Assembly: GCF_004138495.1 (NCBI RefSeq)
Contig: NZ_ML142851.1
Location: 233,208-242,462, forward strand
Direction: 5' to 3'
Length of the DNA: 9,255 bases
Origin: Phytoactinopolyspora endophytica
GTDB taxonomy: Bacteria; Actinomycetota; Actinomycetes; Jiangellales; Jiangellaceae
In this document: piece after piece, positions 1-7,231 of the stretch
Layout: each line of letters starts with the position of its first letter
Numbering within the stretch: position 1 is the first letter of the stretch
Program-made: the position numbers and the translations under genes
The notes under the pieces: model-generated
What the model was told of the DNA's origin: nothing
Database searches by the model: none
Seen by the model: the letters and a program-made list of their open reading frames with translations, nothing else

Positions 1-785
1 CGGGCGACGACGGCCTGCTCCGCGTCAAGTTGCCGCACCACCGCTTCGATGATCCGCAGGTTGGCCTGGTGCGTGACGATGGCCCCCAAGTCGGCGGGTG
101 TGATGCCGGCGCGGGTGCACGCCTCGCGGGCAATGGGAGCGAGCTCCCTGGTGGCCCAGCGGTAGACGGCCTGACCTTCCTGCTGGAAGTGGGGATGCCA
201 GCCGTCGTTGAGGCGCACAGTGTCGCCGCGGCTGGGGTCGGAGCCCCACACGACCGGGCCGATACCCTCGTCGCCCGTGGATGCGGAGACGATGGCGGCG
301 CCGGCGCCGTCGGCGAGGAGCACGCAGGTTGAGCGGTCGGTCCAGTCGGTGACGTCACTCATCTTCTCGGCGCCGATCACCAGTGCGTGCCGGGCTGCGC
401 CGGCGCGCACAGCGTGGTCGGCTGTGGCGAGCGCGGTGCAGAAGCCGGCACAGCCATTGTTGATGTCGAAACAGACCGCGGCGGGGACGCCGAGCCGGCC
501 CGCGACCTGGGCGGCGACACTAGGGCAACGGTCCATCGCCGAGCAGGTGGCCACGACCACCATGCCGATCTCCTCCGGCTGCAGCCCAGCCGTCGAGAGG
601 GCTTTGTCCGCGGCGGCGGACGCCAGGTCGGCGACCGTCTGCTCACGGGCGATGTGGCGTGTGACGATACCGGTGCGCTGGCGTATCCATGCGTCGTTGG
701 TGTCGACCATCGTCGCAAGGTCGTCGTTGGTCAGGACGTGCTCGGGCTGGTAGTGGCCCAGTGCTGCTATACGGGTCAGCGTCAC
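1..785 (-). CDS. Beta-ketoacyl-ACP synthase III (FabH-like KAS III), 3' end missing
   Basis: KAS III enzymes condense an acyl-CoA starter with malonyl-ACP, beginning fatty-acid or polyketide chains in the cytosol. The visible 261 residues begin MTLTRIAALGHYQPEHVLTN and carry the family marks: the TGI segment near 38-40, the nucleophile Cys112 in NNGCAGF (same number as in E. coli FabH), LADGAGAAI near 157-165, and catalytic His239 in THQANLRII. The third catalytic residue, an Asn, lies beyond the left edge; the family is usually 310-350 residues, so about 60-80 are missing. The GTG start at 785 is supported by GAGGAG (792-797) six bases upstream. It lies 49 bp behind sbcC on the same strand, probably in one operon. 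No other fatty-acid synthesis gene is visible, so it may be a FabH paralogue or a secondary-metabolism KAS III rather than the housekeeping FabH. The family call is firm; the pathway is not known. Confidence 0.93.
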   Translation of the reverse strand, partial: MTLTRIAALGHYQPEHVLTNDDLATMVDTNDAWIRQRTGIVTRHIAREQTVADLASAAADKALSTAGLQPEEIGMVVVATCSAMDRCPSVAAQVAGRLGVPAAVCFDINNGCAGFCTALATADHAVRAGAARHALVIGAEKMSDVTDWTDRSTCVLLADGAGAAIVSASTGDEGIGPVVWGSDPSRGDTVRLNDGWHPHFQQEGQAVYRWATRELAPIAREACTRAGITPADLGAIVTHQANLRIIEAVVRQLDAEQAVVA

Positions 786-834
786 GGCGTGCTCCTCAGA
801 AGGTCGGGTGACGTCTCGAACCTATCGGGTCGAT

Positions 835-3800
835 TCAGGCGACGACAGTGAGGCTGCTCGGCCCGCCGACGGATGTGCGCCGTACCTCGATCCGCTCCGG
901 GATGCGGGTCTTGAGCTCCTCGACGTGGCTGACGATCCCCACCACGCGTCCGCCGCTGCGTAGACCGGCGAGGACCCCCATGACATCGTCGAGGGTGTCC
1001 GGGTCGAGGCTGCCGAACCCCTCGTCGATGAAGAGGGTGTTCATGGTGAGGCCGCCCGCCTGCGATGTGACGACGTCGGCGAGCCCCAGTGCCAGGCTGA
1101 GCGACACATAGAAGGTCTCACCGCCGGAGAGCGTTCCGGTCTCCCGGGCTTGTCCGGTGTGTGCATCGATGACATGTAGGCCGAGGCCGGTGCGCCGGGT
1201 GCCGGACTGCTTCCCGTCGTACGACTCGAGCGTGTACCGGCCGGAGGACATGTCGACGAGGCGCTCGTTGGCGGCCTCGACGACGCTGTCGAATACGCGT
1301 TGCAGCACGTAGGTGGCGAGCGGCATGCGCAGCACGTTGTCGTTGACGTCGGCGTTGGCGAGGCCGGCCATCCGGATGATGGGGGCGGCGGCGTCGTGCT
1401 GTCGCCTGCGGATACCGGTCACGTCCACGACCTTCGACCTGGCCCGCCGGCTGCGGTGCAGCCGCTCGCCGCGGGTGGCGACTTCGCGCTGCAGGGATGC
1501 GAACTCTGCCTCGCGACATTCGACGGCGGTGCGAGCGTCGTCGACGTCGATCTGCGCCGCGGGGTCGATGCCGTCGAGGTCGGGTTCGGCGAGCCGGCCT
1601 TCGACCGCGTGCATCCGGCGCCGCCACTCTTCGACCTGCTGTCGCAGCCTCTCCAGCTCATTCGCGGGCACCAGTGCGTCACGAGCCGCATCGATGCTCT
1701 CGAAGCCCGCCTCGGCGACGGTCCGGTCGAGTTCGGCGGCGCGGCGGGCGTGATCTTCGGTGTGCCGCGTGAGCTCGGCGAGGGCTTTGACCAGCTGATC
1801 CGCCGCGGTGGTGCGACGCTTGAGGTCGGCCGCCCGGGCCGCGACGCTGGAGAAGCCGTGCCGCTGCTCTGAGACCCGGGCATCGTCGCGTTCCACGGCC
1901 TCCGTCAGCGACGCGATACGGGCGTTGGCGGTGGCGAGGTCGGCAGTGGCCCGCCGGTGCTGCTCGTGGCAGTCTTCGAGCTCCTGCTTGCGCCGGCTGA
2001 TCTCGCCGGTGAGATCAGCAAGCTGCTGCTCAGCGGTCTCGGCGTGTGTGATGGCGGCGTCGATCTCGGCGAGACGGGCCTGTAGGTCTTCGGCGGAGCG
2101 GCGGTCCAACCGGCCCTCCAGCTCGGCGACCCGGGTAGCGGCTTGGTCGAGCACCTGCTTGGTGTCGTCGAGTTCCCGTTGGCGCTTCAGCCTGGTCTGC
2201 TCGGCCGCGTCCACCTCCTCGCGGTCGACATGGTCGAGGGTGCGCTGTGCCCGCTGTGGGTGCTTCCGCGACCCACAGACCTGGCAGGGCTTGCCCTTGG
2301 GCAGAGCCTCGGCCAGCTCGGCCGCCACGCTCTCCAGGTAGCGGCGGCGCAGGTCGGACTCGTTCTCGCTGGCGACGGTGTACATCCGCAGGGCGGCCCG
2401 GCGACGGTTGTCGACCGTCTCGTGCTCCTTGCGGGCAGCGAGTAGGTCCTGGTGGACGCCGATGAGATCGCTGACCTGACGGCGCTCGTCGCGCAGACCA
2501 CTCAGCCCTACTGCCGCCTCGCGGGCCGCGGAGAGCTGCTCCTCCAGCGACTCGATGCGTTTCGGGAGTTCCGCTGAGCGAGCCTCGATGGTCGCCAGGT
2601 TCTTCTCCAGCTTCTCGCTGTCCTCGCCGAGCGTCTTCAACTCGTCGCGGCGGTGTGGCAGGTCGGCCTCGACCTTCAGCACGTCGTTCAGCCCGACGAT
2701 CGTGTCGAGCAGCCGGCGATGAGCGGAGGCGACCTCGTCCTGGTCCGCCTCTGCGACGTCCAGCCCGGGTAGCTCGACGGTGGCGCGCAGCGCCTCCACC
2801 CGATGGCGCGCATGCTCCAGCTGGGCGCCCGCGGCGTCGAGCGCGTCCACGGCGACGCGGCAGGTCGCGGCCCGGAGACCGGCATCGAGTCGTCGAGCTC
2901 TGGCTTCATGGCTGTCGCGTTCCGCCTCCAGACGCTCCTGCTCGGCCAGGGCGGCGCGCAGCCGGTCTCGTCGGTCACGACGTTGTTCGAGATCTTTCAG
3001 CTTCGCCTCTGCCTCGGTCCGCGCCGATTCAGCCTGTGCACGGCGGGCGTTGAGCGTCTCGTACGCGGTCTTCAGCCCGGCGACGACCTCGTCGGCCCAG
3101 GAGATGAGCGCGGCCTCGGCGTCGTCCTGCGCGTCGACGACGGCGGTCAGCACCTGGTCGACCAGCTGCGTCGCCCGGTGAGGGTCAGCGAACGCGCCGC
3201 TGCCCGACCCATGCTCACCCGTCCCTTGAACAATGGTGTGCTCGGGACCCCTGGTGTCCTCGTGACCGGCAGCTTCGCGTCCGGCAGCGTCGACGAACGA
3301 CGTCACCGCGTAGCGCAGGTCGGCATCGGCGTCGTCGCAGGCTTTGCGGGCGTCGACCCGCTTGCGTTTCAGCTCGGCCTGCACCTTTTCGTAGTGCTCA
3401 GTGCCGAAGATGCTCTGCAGGATGTCGCGGCGCTCGTCGCTCTTGGACTGCAGGAAGCGGGCGAACTCGCCCTGGGGCAGCACCGCGGTGCGGACGAACT
3501 GCTCGCGGCTGAGGCCGAGCGCGTCGCGAATCTCGTCGTCGGCCTCCCCTGCGCGGGTGGAGATCGGGTCGCCGTCGACGCCCGCCGGGCTGGTGCCCTT
3601 CCACAGCTTGACCGTGGCCTGCTGAGGAGTCGTGCCCTCGCCGCGCTTCTTGAGCCGCTCGAACGCCGGTGTCCGGCGGACGCGGTAGACGCCGCGCCCC
3701 GTCTCGAACACCAGGTCGACGAACGGTTCGGTGCGGGCATCGCGATGGTCCGAGACCAGGCGGTGCAAGCTGGAGTACCCGCCGGCGACCTGCCCATACA

Positions 3801-3954
3801 GGGCGAAGACGACGGCGTCGATGATGGTGGACTTGCCCGCGCCGGTGGGCCCGTCCAGCAGGAACAGCCCACCGGAGGAGAGCTCGGCGAAGTCGATGTG
3901 CTGCTCGTCGCGGAACGGCCCGAGCGCGGCGAACGTGAGCGTGTGCAGCTGCAT
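835..3954 (-). CDS. sbcC: SbcC, Rad50-like ATPase subunit of the SbcCD nuclease
   Basis: SbcC is the ABC-type ATPase that, with the nuclease SbcD, cuts DNA hairpins and processes blocked or broken ends. The 1039-residue protein, a normal length, has every expected element: Walker A GPTGAGKST at 35-43, Q-loop LPQGEF at 159-164, long heptad-rich Arg/Glu/Ala coiled coils from about 190-540 and 570-840, the zinc hook CQVC (Cys557, Cys560) at the midpoint, ABC signature TLSGGETF at 941-948, Walker B TLFIDEGFGSLD at 973-984 and the switch histidine His1010 in SHVEEL. The ATG at 3954 follows the sbcD TAG with no gap; GAGGAG (3962-3967), seven bases upstream, lies inside the end of sbcD, so translation is probably coupled. 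A Gly/His-rich stretch at about 225-258 interrupts the first coil. All catalytic motifs look intact. Confidence 0.97.
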   Translation of the reverse strand: MQLHTLTFAALGPFRDEQHIDFAELSSGGLFLLDGPTGAGKSTIIDAVVFALYGQVAGGYSSLHRLVSDHRDARTEPFVDLVFETGRGVYRVRRTPAFERLKKRGEGTTPQQATVKLWKGTSPAGVDGDPISTRAGEADDEIRDALGLSREQFVRTAVLPQGEFARFLQSKSDERRDILQSIFGTEHYEKVQAELKRKRVDARKACDDADADLRYAVTSFVDAAGREAAGHEDTRGPEHTIVQGTGEHGSGSGAFADPHRATQLVDQVLTAVVDAQDDAEAALISWADEVVAGLKTAYETLNARRAQAESARTEAEAKLKDLEQRRDRRDRLRAALAEQERLEAERDSHEARARRLDAGLRAATCRVAVDALDAAGAQLEHARHRVEALRATVELPGLDVAEADQDEVASAHRRLLDTIVGLNDVLKVEADLPHRRDELKTLGEDSEKLEKNLATIEARSAELPKRIESLEEQLSAAREAAVGLSGLRDERRQVSDLIGVHQDLLAARKEHETVDNRRRAALRMYTVASENESDLRRRYLESVAAELAEALPKGKPCQVCGSRKHPQRAQRTLDHVDREEVDAAEQTRLKRQRELDDTKQVLDQAATRVAELEGRLDRRSAEDLQARLAEIDAAITHAETAEQQLADLTGEISRRKQELEDCHEQHRRATADLATANARIASLTEAVERDDARVSEQRHGFSSVAARAADLKRRTTAADQLVKALAELTRHTEDHARRAAELDRTVAEAGFESIDAARDALVPANELERLRQQVEEWRRRMHAVEGRLAEPDLDGIDPAAQIDVDDARTAVECREAEFASLQREVATRGERLHRSRRARSKVVDVTGIRRRQHDAAAPIIRMAGLANADVNDNVLRMPLATYVLQRVFDSVVEAANERLVDMSSGRYTLESYDGKQSGTRRTGLGLHVIDAHTGQARETGTLSGGETFYVSLSLALGLADVVTSQAGGLTMNTLFIDEGFGSLDPDTLDDVMGVLAGLRSGGRVVGIVSHVEELKTRIPERIEVRRTSVGGPSSLTVVA

Positions 3955-5148
3955 CTAGGCGCTCCTCTCCGCCGCGAGAACCGCGTCGTGGGAGTCCTGG
4001 AAGCAGTGGAGCTCGGCGTCCGTGACGTCGTCGCCGGTCACGTGGTGGACGAAGTCGCGGGCGACGTCGAGCGGGTCGATGGTGTTCGGGTTGGCGACGC
4101 CGTCGCCGCTGCCGATCTCCTCACCCTCCGGGAGGTGGCGGATCTCCAGCAGGTGCGGGAAACGGTGTGCGACGCGCTCGCGCATCTGCTGCGGGCGGCC
4201 CGGGTCGGTGACGGTGACCTGCACCCACGACTCGAGGTGCTGCTCGTGGGCCGGGTCGGTGAGGATCGCCTCGAGCGCGCCGATGAGGCGAGCCATCGGG
4301 CGTGGCTGCGGGACGGCGATGGCGCTCACCTCGGCGACGCCGTCGGGTCCGAGCTCGACGATGGTGATCGACTTCTCCTGGTTGGCCTCGGAGAAGGAGA
4401 AACGCAGTGGCGAGCCCGGGTAGCGCAGCCGGGTGGTGGTGTGGCCTGTGCGAGGCTCTTGCGCCCCGTGTAGATGTCCAAGCGCAACGTAGTCGATTCC
4501 GTCGAAGACGGCGCTGGGCACCGAGTCGACGCCGCCGACCCGGATGTCGCGCTCGCTCTCCGACGTCTCGAGTGGGATCCCACCGACGACGAAGGCATGT
4601 GCCATGACGACGGTGCGTGCCCGGCCATCGTGCGTGTCGCGCCGTCGTCGTTGGAGATCGTCGTTGACACGTCGCATGGCGGCGGTGCAGGCAGACTCGT
4701 GCGAGCGGGCGAGCGGCTCGTCGTCGTCCGAGAGCTCGTGCCGGCAGCCGTCCGGGTCGAGGTACGGGAACGGGTAGACAAGGACGGCGCCGTGCTCGTC
4801 CGCCAGCTCGACGGGCGTGCCGACGTCGCTGACCCGGGTGGCGACGTGCAGGTTCTGCGGGAACAGCGTGGAGCCGTAGCCGAGGCGGATCGCGGAGTCA
4901 TGGTTGCCGGACGTGACGATCACCGGGGCGTGCTCGGTAAGCCGCTTGAGGGTGTCCTCGAGGAGACGGACCGCCTCGACCGGCGGGATGGCACGGTCGA
5001 AGATGTCTCCCGCGATCAGGACGGCGTCGATGTTCTCGCCGGCCGTGACGTCGACGATGTGGTCGAGCGTAGCCGCCTGGTGTTCCAGCAGGTCGAGGCC
5101 ATGCAGGCTGCGACCGAGATGCCAGTCGGACGTGTGGAGCAGACGCAT
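3955..5148 (-). CDS. sbcD: SbcD, Mre11-like nuclease subunit of SbcCD
   Basis: SbcD is the manganese-dependent 3'-5' exonuclease and endonuclease that works with SbcC on hairpins, stalled forks and double-strand ends. The 397 residues are normal for the family. The calcineurin-like phosphoesterase motifs appear in order: SDWHLG (Asp8, His10), GDIFDR (Asp48), GNHD (Asn82, His83), MAHAF (His184) and GHLH (His225, His227). Together these supply the two-metal site. The region after about residue 280 is the capping and SbcC-binding part and is less conserved. The ATG at 5148 has GGGAGGTG (5151-5158) upstream, with only four bases between GGAGG and the start, which is rather short. It is the first gene of the minus-strand unit sbcD-sbcC-KAS III. 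It is divergent from the DUF4143 gene across a 250-bp gap that must hold its promoter. No defect was seen. Confidence 0.97.
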   Translation of the reverse strand: MRLLHTSDWHLGRSLHGLDLLEHQAATLDHIVDVTAGENIDAVLIAGDIFDRAIPPVEAVRLLEDTLKRLTEHAPVIVTSGNHDSAIRLGYGSTLFPQNLHVATRVSDVGTPVELADEHGAVLVYPFPYLDPDGCRHELSDDDEPLARSHESACTAAMRRVNDDLQRRRRDTHDGRARTVVMAHAFVVGGIPLETSESERDIRVGGVDSVPSAVFDGIDYVALGHLHGAQEPRTGHTTTRLRYPGSPLRFSFSEANQEKSITIVELGPDGVAEVSAIAVPQPRPMARLIGALEAILTDPAHEQHLESWVQVTVTDPGRPQQMRERVAHRFPHLLEIRHLPEGEEIGSGDGVANPNTIDPLDVARDFVHHVTGDDVTDAELHCFQDSHDAVLAAERSA

Positions 5149-5305
5149 GACACCTCCCGCTGGTGCGTTGGACGAGCGCTGTGATTGCCGTCGAGAACGA
5201 GGATGCCAGGACCCACCGACAGAACCCTATGAGCCGCGCCGATGCGCCAGGTATGTGGTGGTGGACGGGTGAGCTCGACAGTCGGCCGTCGGTCACCGAA
5301 GACAC
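5149..5305. other. Divergent intergenic region upstream of sbcD
   Basis: This non-coding stretch lies between the sbcD start and the tandem repeats and must contain the sbcD promoter. The sbcD ribosome-binding site is at 5151-5158. A TANNNT-type -10 (TAGGGT, minus strand, near 5225-5230) is possible, but no convincing -35 pairs with it. The short ORFs read across it have no recognisable domain. Confidence 0.5.
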
Positions 5306-5342
5306 GCCGCAAACGGTAGCGTGGAGATGCCGCAAACGGTAG

Positions 5343-5357
5343 TGCGGCAAAGCCGCA
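5343..5357 (+). repeat. Perfect hairpin across the unit 2/unit 3 junction
   Basis: TGCGGC-AAA-GCCGCA is a perfect inverted repeat with 6-bp GC-rich arms and a three-base loop. It exists because the tail of unit 2 differs from the other tails and complements the head of unit 3. It could be a cruciform or protein site in DNA, or an RNA hairpin if transcription begins upstream. It has no following T tract, so it is unlikely to be an intrinsic terminator. Confidence 0.6.
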
Positions 5358-5385
5358 AACAGTAGCGTAGAGGCACCGCAAATGG

Positions 5386-5391
5386 TAGCGT
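5386..5391 (+). promoter_or_regulatory. Possible -10 element for a leaderless DUF4143 transcript
   Basis: TAGCGT fits the actinobacterial TANNNT -10 pattern and ends seven bases before the GTG at 5399, the spacing expected when the transcript starts at or next to the start codon. The alternative reading is a Shine-Dalgarno AGGAG at 5392-5396, but only two bases separate it from the GTG, too few for normal use. There is no TTGACA-like -35; the position 17 bp upstream is occupied by the TAGCGT of repeat unit 3. This is an inference from spacing. Confidence 0.35.
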
Positions 5392-5398
5392 AGGAGAC

Positions 5399-6673
5399 GT
5401 GGCAACCTATCATCAGCGGATTGTGGACGGCGAGCTTGATGAGCTGCTGCCTGCGTTGGCGGCGGTAGCGATCGAGGGTCCGAAGGGCGTTGGGAAAACC
5501 GCGACTGCCGAGCGCCGAGCCGATGTTGTCTACGAGCTCGACGATGATGAACAGAAAAACCTACTCGCGGCGGATTCCGGCCAAATCACCCGGTCACCGG
5601 GCACGGTACTCATCGACGAATGGCAACGGTACCCACCTGTTTGGGACGACGTGCGTCGCAGTGTGGATCGTGATCCTCGGCCAGGGCGGTTCATCCTGGC
5701 AGGAAGCGCGGCACCGGTGACATCCCCAGTTCATTCAGGCGCGGGACGCATCGTGCAGGTGCGCATGCGTCCGATGAGTTTGGCCGAACGCGATCTGGAT
5801 ACTCCCACGGTCAGCTTGTCGAATCTGCTGGCGGGCCGGCGTGACCCAGTAGCGGGTGCGGCGTCTTTGACGCTTCCTGACTACGTCGAGGAGATACTTC
5901 GCTCTGGATTCCCTGGCGTTCGACAGCTGCCACCTCGCGCGCGGCGCGCGCAACTGGACGGCTACATCGCACGCATCATTGAGCGTGAATTCCAGGACCA
6001 AGGCCACCAGGTGCGGAGGCCCGCGACATTGCGGGCGTGGCTCGAGGCATTTGCAGCGGCGACGGCGACGACCGCGGCATACAACGCGATCCTGGACGCG
6101 GCGACACCTGGCGAATCTGACAAGCCAGCCAAGACAACGACCATCGCGTATCGCGAGGTGCTCAGCCAACTCTGGCTCCTCGATCCCGTGCCCGGATGGC
6201 TGCCCGTCGACAACCAGATAGCGCGGCTGGCGCAGGGACCAAAGCATCACCTGGCCGACCCGGCTCTGGCAGCGCGACTGCTCGACCTCGACGCCAACAC
6301 GCTGTTGGCGGCATCGTCTACGGGGCGACGCAAACCACATGGGCGCGCGATGGTGGGACCGATGTTTGAGTCGCTTATCGCGCTCAGTCTCCGCGTCTAC
6401 GCTCAAGCGGCCGAAGCGAAAGTACATCACCTGCGGACACGAGAATCTAACCACGAGATCGACTTCATCATTACGGGCGTCGGCGGCCGGATTGTGGCGT
6501 TGGAGGTGAAAGTAGCCCGCAATGTTGACGACAAAGACGTCGCGCATCTGCATTGGCTCCGAGATCAGGTCGGCGACCTTCTTGCGGACGCCGCCATCAT
6601 CACCACCGGGACCCATGCATACCGCCGAGCCGATGGCATAGCCGTCATACCAGCGTCACTCCTAGGCCCATGA
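5399..6673 (+). CDS. AAA_14/DUF4143 ATPase with PD-(D/E)XK-like C-terminal domain
   Basis: This 424-residue protein belongs to the widespread but poorly understood AAA_14 plus DUF4143 family. The N-terminal ATPase has Walker A EGPKGVGKT at 26-34 and Walker B TVLIDEWQ at 69-76 (Asp73, Glu74), followed by RFILAGSA at 97-104, a sensor-like strand. A helical middle region (about 155-300, with RSGFPGVRQL and HHLADPALAARLL) leads to a C-terminal domain with GPMFESL (Glu324), HEIDFII (Asp355) and ALEVKVA (Glu369, Lys371). That pattern is a PD-(D/E)XK nuclease-type active site with its key residues present. The GTG at 5399 is preferred because the family usually opens with a short Tyr-x-x-Arg-[IV]-[IV]-Asp segment, seen here as YHQRIVD; an in-frame GTG at 5423 is a weaker choice. 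Lysine codons are often AAA (about 6 of 10), unlike the neighbouring genes, which suggests transfer. No partner gene is visible. The role is unproven; defence, toxin-like action or DNA processing are all possible. Confidence 0.9.
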   Translation: MATYHQRIVDGELDELLPALAAVAIEGPKGVGKTATAERRADVVYELDDDEQKNLLAADSGQITRSPGTVLIDEWQRYPPVWDDVRRSVDRDPRPGRFILAGSAAPVTSPVHSGAGRIVQVRMRPMSLAERDLDTPTVSLSNLLAGRRDPVAGAASLTLPDYVEEILRSGFPGVRQLPPRARRAQLDGYIARIIEREFQDQGHQVRRPATLRAWLEAFAAATATTAAYNAILDAATPGESDKPAKTTTIAYREVLSQLWLLDPVPGWLPVDNQIARLAQGPKHHLADPALAARLLDLDANTLLAASSTGRRKPHGRAMVGPMFESLIALSLRVYAQAAEAKVHHLRTRESNHEIDFIITGVGGRIVALEVKVARNVDDKDVAHLHWLRDQVGDLLADAAIITTGTHAYRRADGIAVIPASLLGP

Positions 6674-6698
6674 AGCGGCGTAGGCGGACGCGGTCGCT
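6674..6698. terminator. Weak hairpin between convergent genes
   Basis: The 36-bp gap between the DUF4143 stop and the stop of the convergent HAAS gene can fold: AGCG (6674-6677) and GCGT (6678-6681) pair with ACGC (6688-6691) and CGCT (6695-6698), with a six-base loop and a three-base bulge. There is no T tract on either side. It could serve as a two-way terminator, but the structure is modest and may be chance in GC-rich DNA. Confidence 0.25.
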
Positions 6699-6709
6699 CG
6701 CCGGACGGC

Positions 6710-7231
6710 TCAACCGAGGACGAGCGCGAGGACGGTCGCCGCGGTGAGCCAGGCCAGTACCGCCGCTCCGGTGATGATCATCGCCCGTCGTCCCGATCGG
6801 TTGATCCGTTCGGGTTCTAGGCCGGTGCGCGGATCGATGACGCGGTCCGCCTTTGGAAGGGCGAACGCCGCGCCTGCCATCACGATGACTCCGGCTAGCA
6901 CAGTCAGGAGCGGATGGAGACCCCACACGGACTTGTCGGTCGCCGTTCGGATGACGCTGACGCCCAGCAGCGACCCACCCGCCCCGGCGGCGACGATGCC
7001 GAGGATGGATCGGATCAGATCCGACCGGCCCTGCCGGTGCCCGGTGTTGCGTGCCCACGTCCGCGCATACTCACGGGGCTTGCCGAACGCCTCCGCCGGG
7101 GCCTCGCCGCTCTCGGCGACGTGGGCTTCGACCTCGGCAACGATCTGCCCGATCTCCTCGCCTGGCACGTTCCGCATGCGCAAGGCGAAGATCAGGCTAT
7201 CGACGTACTTCTCGACCTGGCTAGCTGTCAT
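6710..7231 (-). CDS. HAAS-domain (DUF1700-like) membrane protein, partner of PadR
   Basis: This 173-residue protein has an N-terminal helical domain, residues 1-62 (VEKYVDSLIFALR...IGQIVAEVEAHVAESGE...AFGKPREYA), of the HAAS/DUF1700 kind. Such domains are commonly encoded next to PadR regulators and are thought to link membrane proteins to them. Three hydrophobic segments follow, at about 72-94, 106-126 and 150-172, so the C-terminal half sits in the membrane. The start is the ATG at 7231: GAGGAGG (7240-7246) lies eight bases upstream, and the ATG overlaps the padR stop as ATGA. The same frame stays open to 7618, but that extension is Arg-rich and is only a shadow of padR. Translation is probably coupled to padR. 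The exact function is unknown; a sensor or signal-relay role is inferred from the pairing. Confidence 0.85.
   Translation of the reverse strand: MTASQVEKYVDSLIFALRMRNVPGEEIGQIVAEVEAHVAESGEAPAEAFGKPREYARTWARNTGHRQGRSDLIRSILGIVAAGAGGSLLGVSVIRTATDKSVWGLHPLLTVLAGVIVMAGAAFALPKADRVIDPRTGLEPERINRSGRRAMIITGAAVLAWLTAATVLALVLG

Larger units (their letters stand above)
5306..5397 (+). repeat. Four tandem 23-bp direct repeats touching the DUF4143 gene start
   Basis: Four head-to-tail units of exactly 23 bp lie at 5306-5328, 5329-5351, 5352-5374 and 5375-5397 with no spacer. The shared core is GCCGCAAACGGTAGCGT, followed by a looser purine-rich tail. Unit 1 has the full core; unit 3 has one change (ACAG for ACGG); unit 4 has two (leading A, AATGG). 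Unit 2 keeps GCCGCAAACGGTAG and then diverges to TGCGGCAAA. The array ends one base before the GTG of the DUF4143 gene, and its last unit contains the purines AGGAG. It is iteron-like: a regular binding-site array, a compound promoter, or both. It is more AT-rich than its surroundings. The repeat is seen directly; its function is inferred. Confidence 0.93.

Noticed and set aside
387..851. Plus-strand frames opposite the KAS III gene
   Set aside because: The minus strand encodes a convincing KAS III with catalytic Cys and His in place; the plus-strand frames have no recognisable features.
2803..4473. A 556-codon open frame on the plus strand across sbcC and sbcD
   Set aside because: It lies antisense to two proteins with complete catalytic motifs, crosses their boundary, and has no recognisable domain. 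Long antisense frames are expected in GC-rich DNA with strong third-position bias.
5306..5397. CRISPR array
   Set aside because: The units are contiguous with no spacers, only 23 bp long, and no cas gene is nearby.
4898..5413. Minus-strand open frames across the tandem repeats, with recurring peptides such as YATICG and HATVCG
   Set aside because: The similar peptides are only translations of the 23-bp DNA repeat. The period is not a multiple of three, so the frame shifts between units, and the frames run into sbcD out of frame.
5735..6616. A 293-codon minus-strand frame inside the DUF4143 gene
   Set aside because: It is fully antisense to a protein with clear Walker and nuclease-like motifs and shows no domain of its own.
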